From an uncultured Mucispirillum sp. (GTDB lineage: Bacteria; Chrysiogenota; Deferribacteres; Deferribacterales; Mucispirillaceae): DNA of 14,176 nt. How positions within the stretch are numbered: position 1 is the stretch's first letter; each line of letters starts with the position of its first letter. Below the pieces are notes generated by a model, which worked only from the letters and a program-made list of their open reading frames with translations, did not search any database and had not been told where the DNA came from. A program made the position numbers and the translations under genes. Below, piece after piece: positions 14,098 to 14,176 of the stretch. The stretch lies in contig CAMWVK010000007.1 in NCBI GenBank assembly GCA_947177675.1, positions 1 through 14,176 of the forward strand, written 5' to 3'.

Positions 14098-14176
14098 TCA
14101 CATATTTTTATATTTTTCTAATGAGCGTTGAAGTCTTTTTGCTTCTTTTTCATATTTTGAAACTACACTTCTGTAA
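14098..14176 (-). CDS. C-terminal end of an upstream operon gene (partial)
   Basis: The last 25 codons and stop (TGA at 14098-14100) of a gene that enters from beyond the right edge. The visible tail, YRSVVSKYEKEAKRLQRSLE followed by KYKNM, is charged and helical like its neighbours. It ends five bases before the ATG of protein H, so the operon continues upstream. Too little is present to assign it. Confidence 0.55.
   Translation of the reverse strand, partial: YRSVVSKYEKEAKRLQRSLEKYKNM

Overview
The window is AT-rich and almost fully coding, with most genes on the minus strand. It looks like chromosome of an anaerobic or microaerophilic diderm (Gram-negative-type) bacterium. The support is a class II superoxide reductase, several Sec-exported proteins and lipoproteins with non-Asp +2 residues, and a Cache-type transmembrane hybrid kinase. 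The composition and gene types would suit a host-associated member of the Deferribacterota, such as a Mucispirillum-like organism, but no marker here proves that.

Layout: (1) 1-152, the start of a small antibiotic-biosynthesis-monooxygenase (ABM) fold protein, cut by the window edge. (2) 226-3895, a two-gene phosphorelay: a 1106-residue membrane hybrid histidine kinase followed by a separate Hpt protein, joined by a hairpin that covers part of the Hpt ribosome binding site. (3) 3950-4102, a decayed copy of the end of the neighbouring antiporter gene. (4) 4117-6703, a cation/H+ antiporter (CPA2 type) with its cytosolic KTN/RCK regulator, which also carries universal-stress-like domains; the two genes overlap by 8 bases and have a near-consensus promoter upstream. 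(5) 6938-8791, the ribosome-associated GTPase typA/bipA on the plus strand, ending at a clear hairpin. (6) 8792-9256, a 465-base non-coding gap with an 18-base perfect palindrome and a promoter-like match. (7) 9257-9628, the superoxide reductase gene with its own promoter and terminator. (8) 9706-14176, a tightly packed run of at least seven exported, helical, Lys/Glu-rich small proteins, plus a cytosolic helical protein and the tail of another gene.

The most unusual part is the last block. Three proteins (A, B, C) are lipoproteins, one (D) is membrane-anchored or secreted, and three (E, F, G) have cleavable signal peptides predicted to be cut at residue 20. E and F are obvious tandem duplicates, and G and C share the same core motifs. 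I do not recognise the family. It behaves like a locally expanded envelope protein family in one or two operons and is the best candidate here for an undescribed system. The kinase/Hpt and antiporter/KTN pairs are built from known parts in uncommon combinations.
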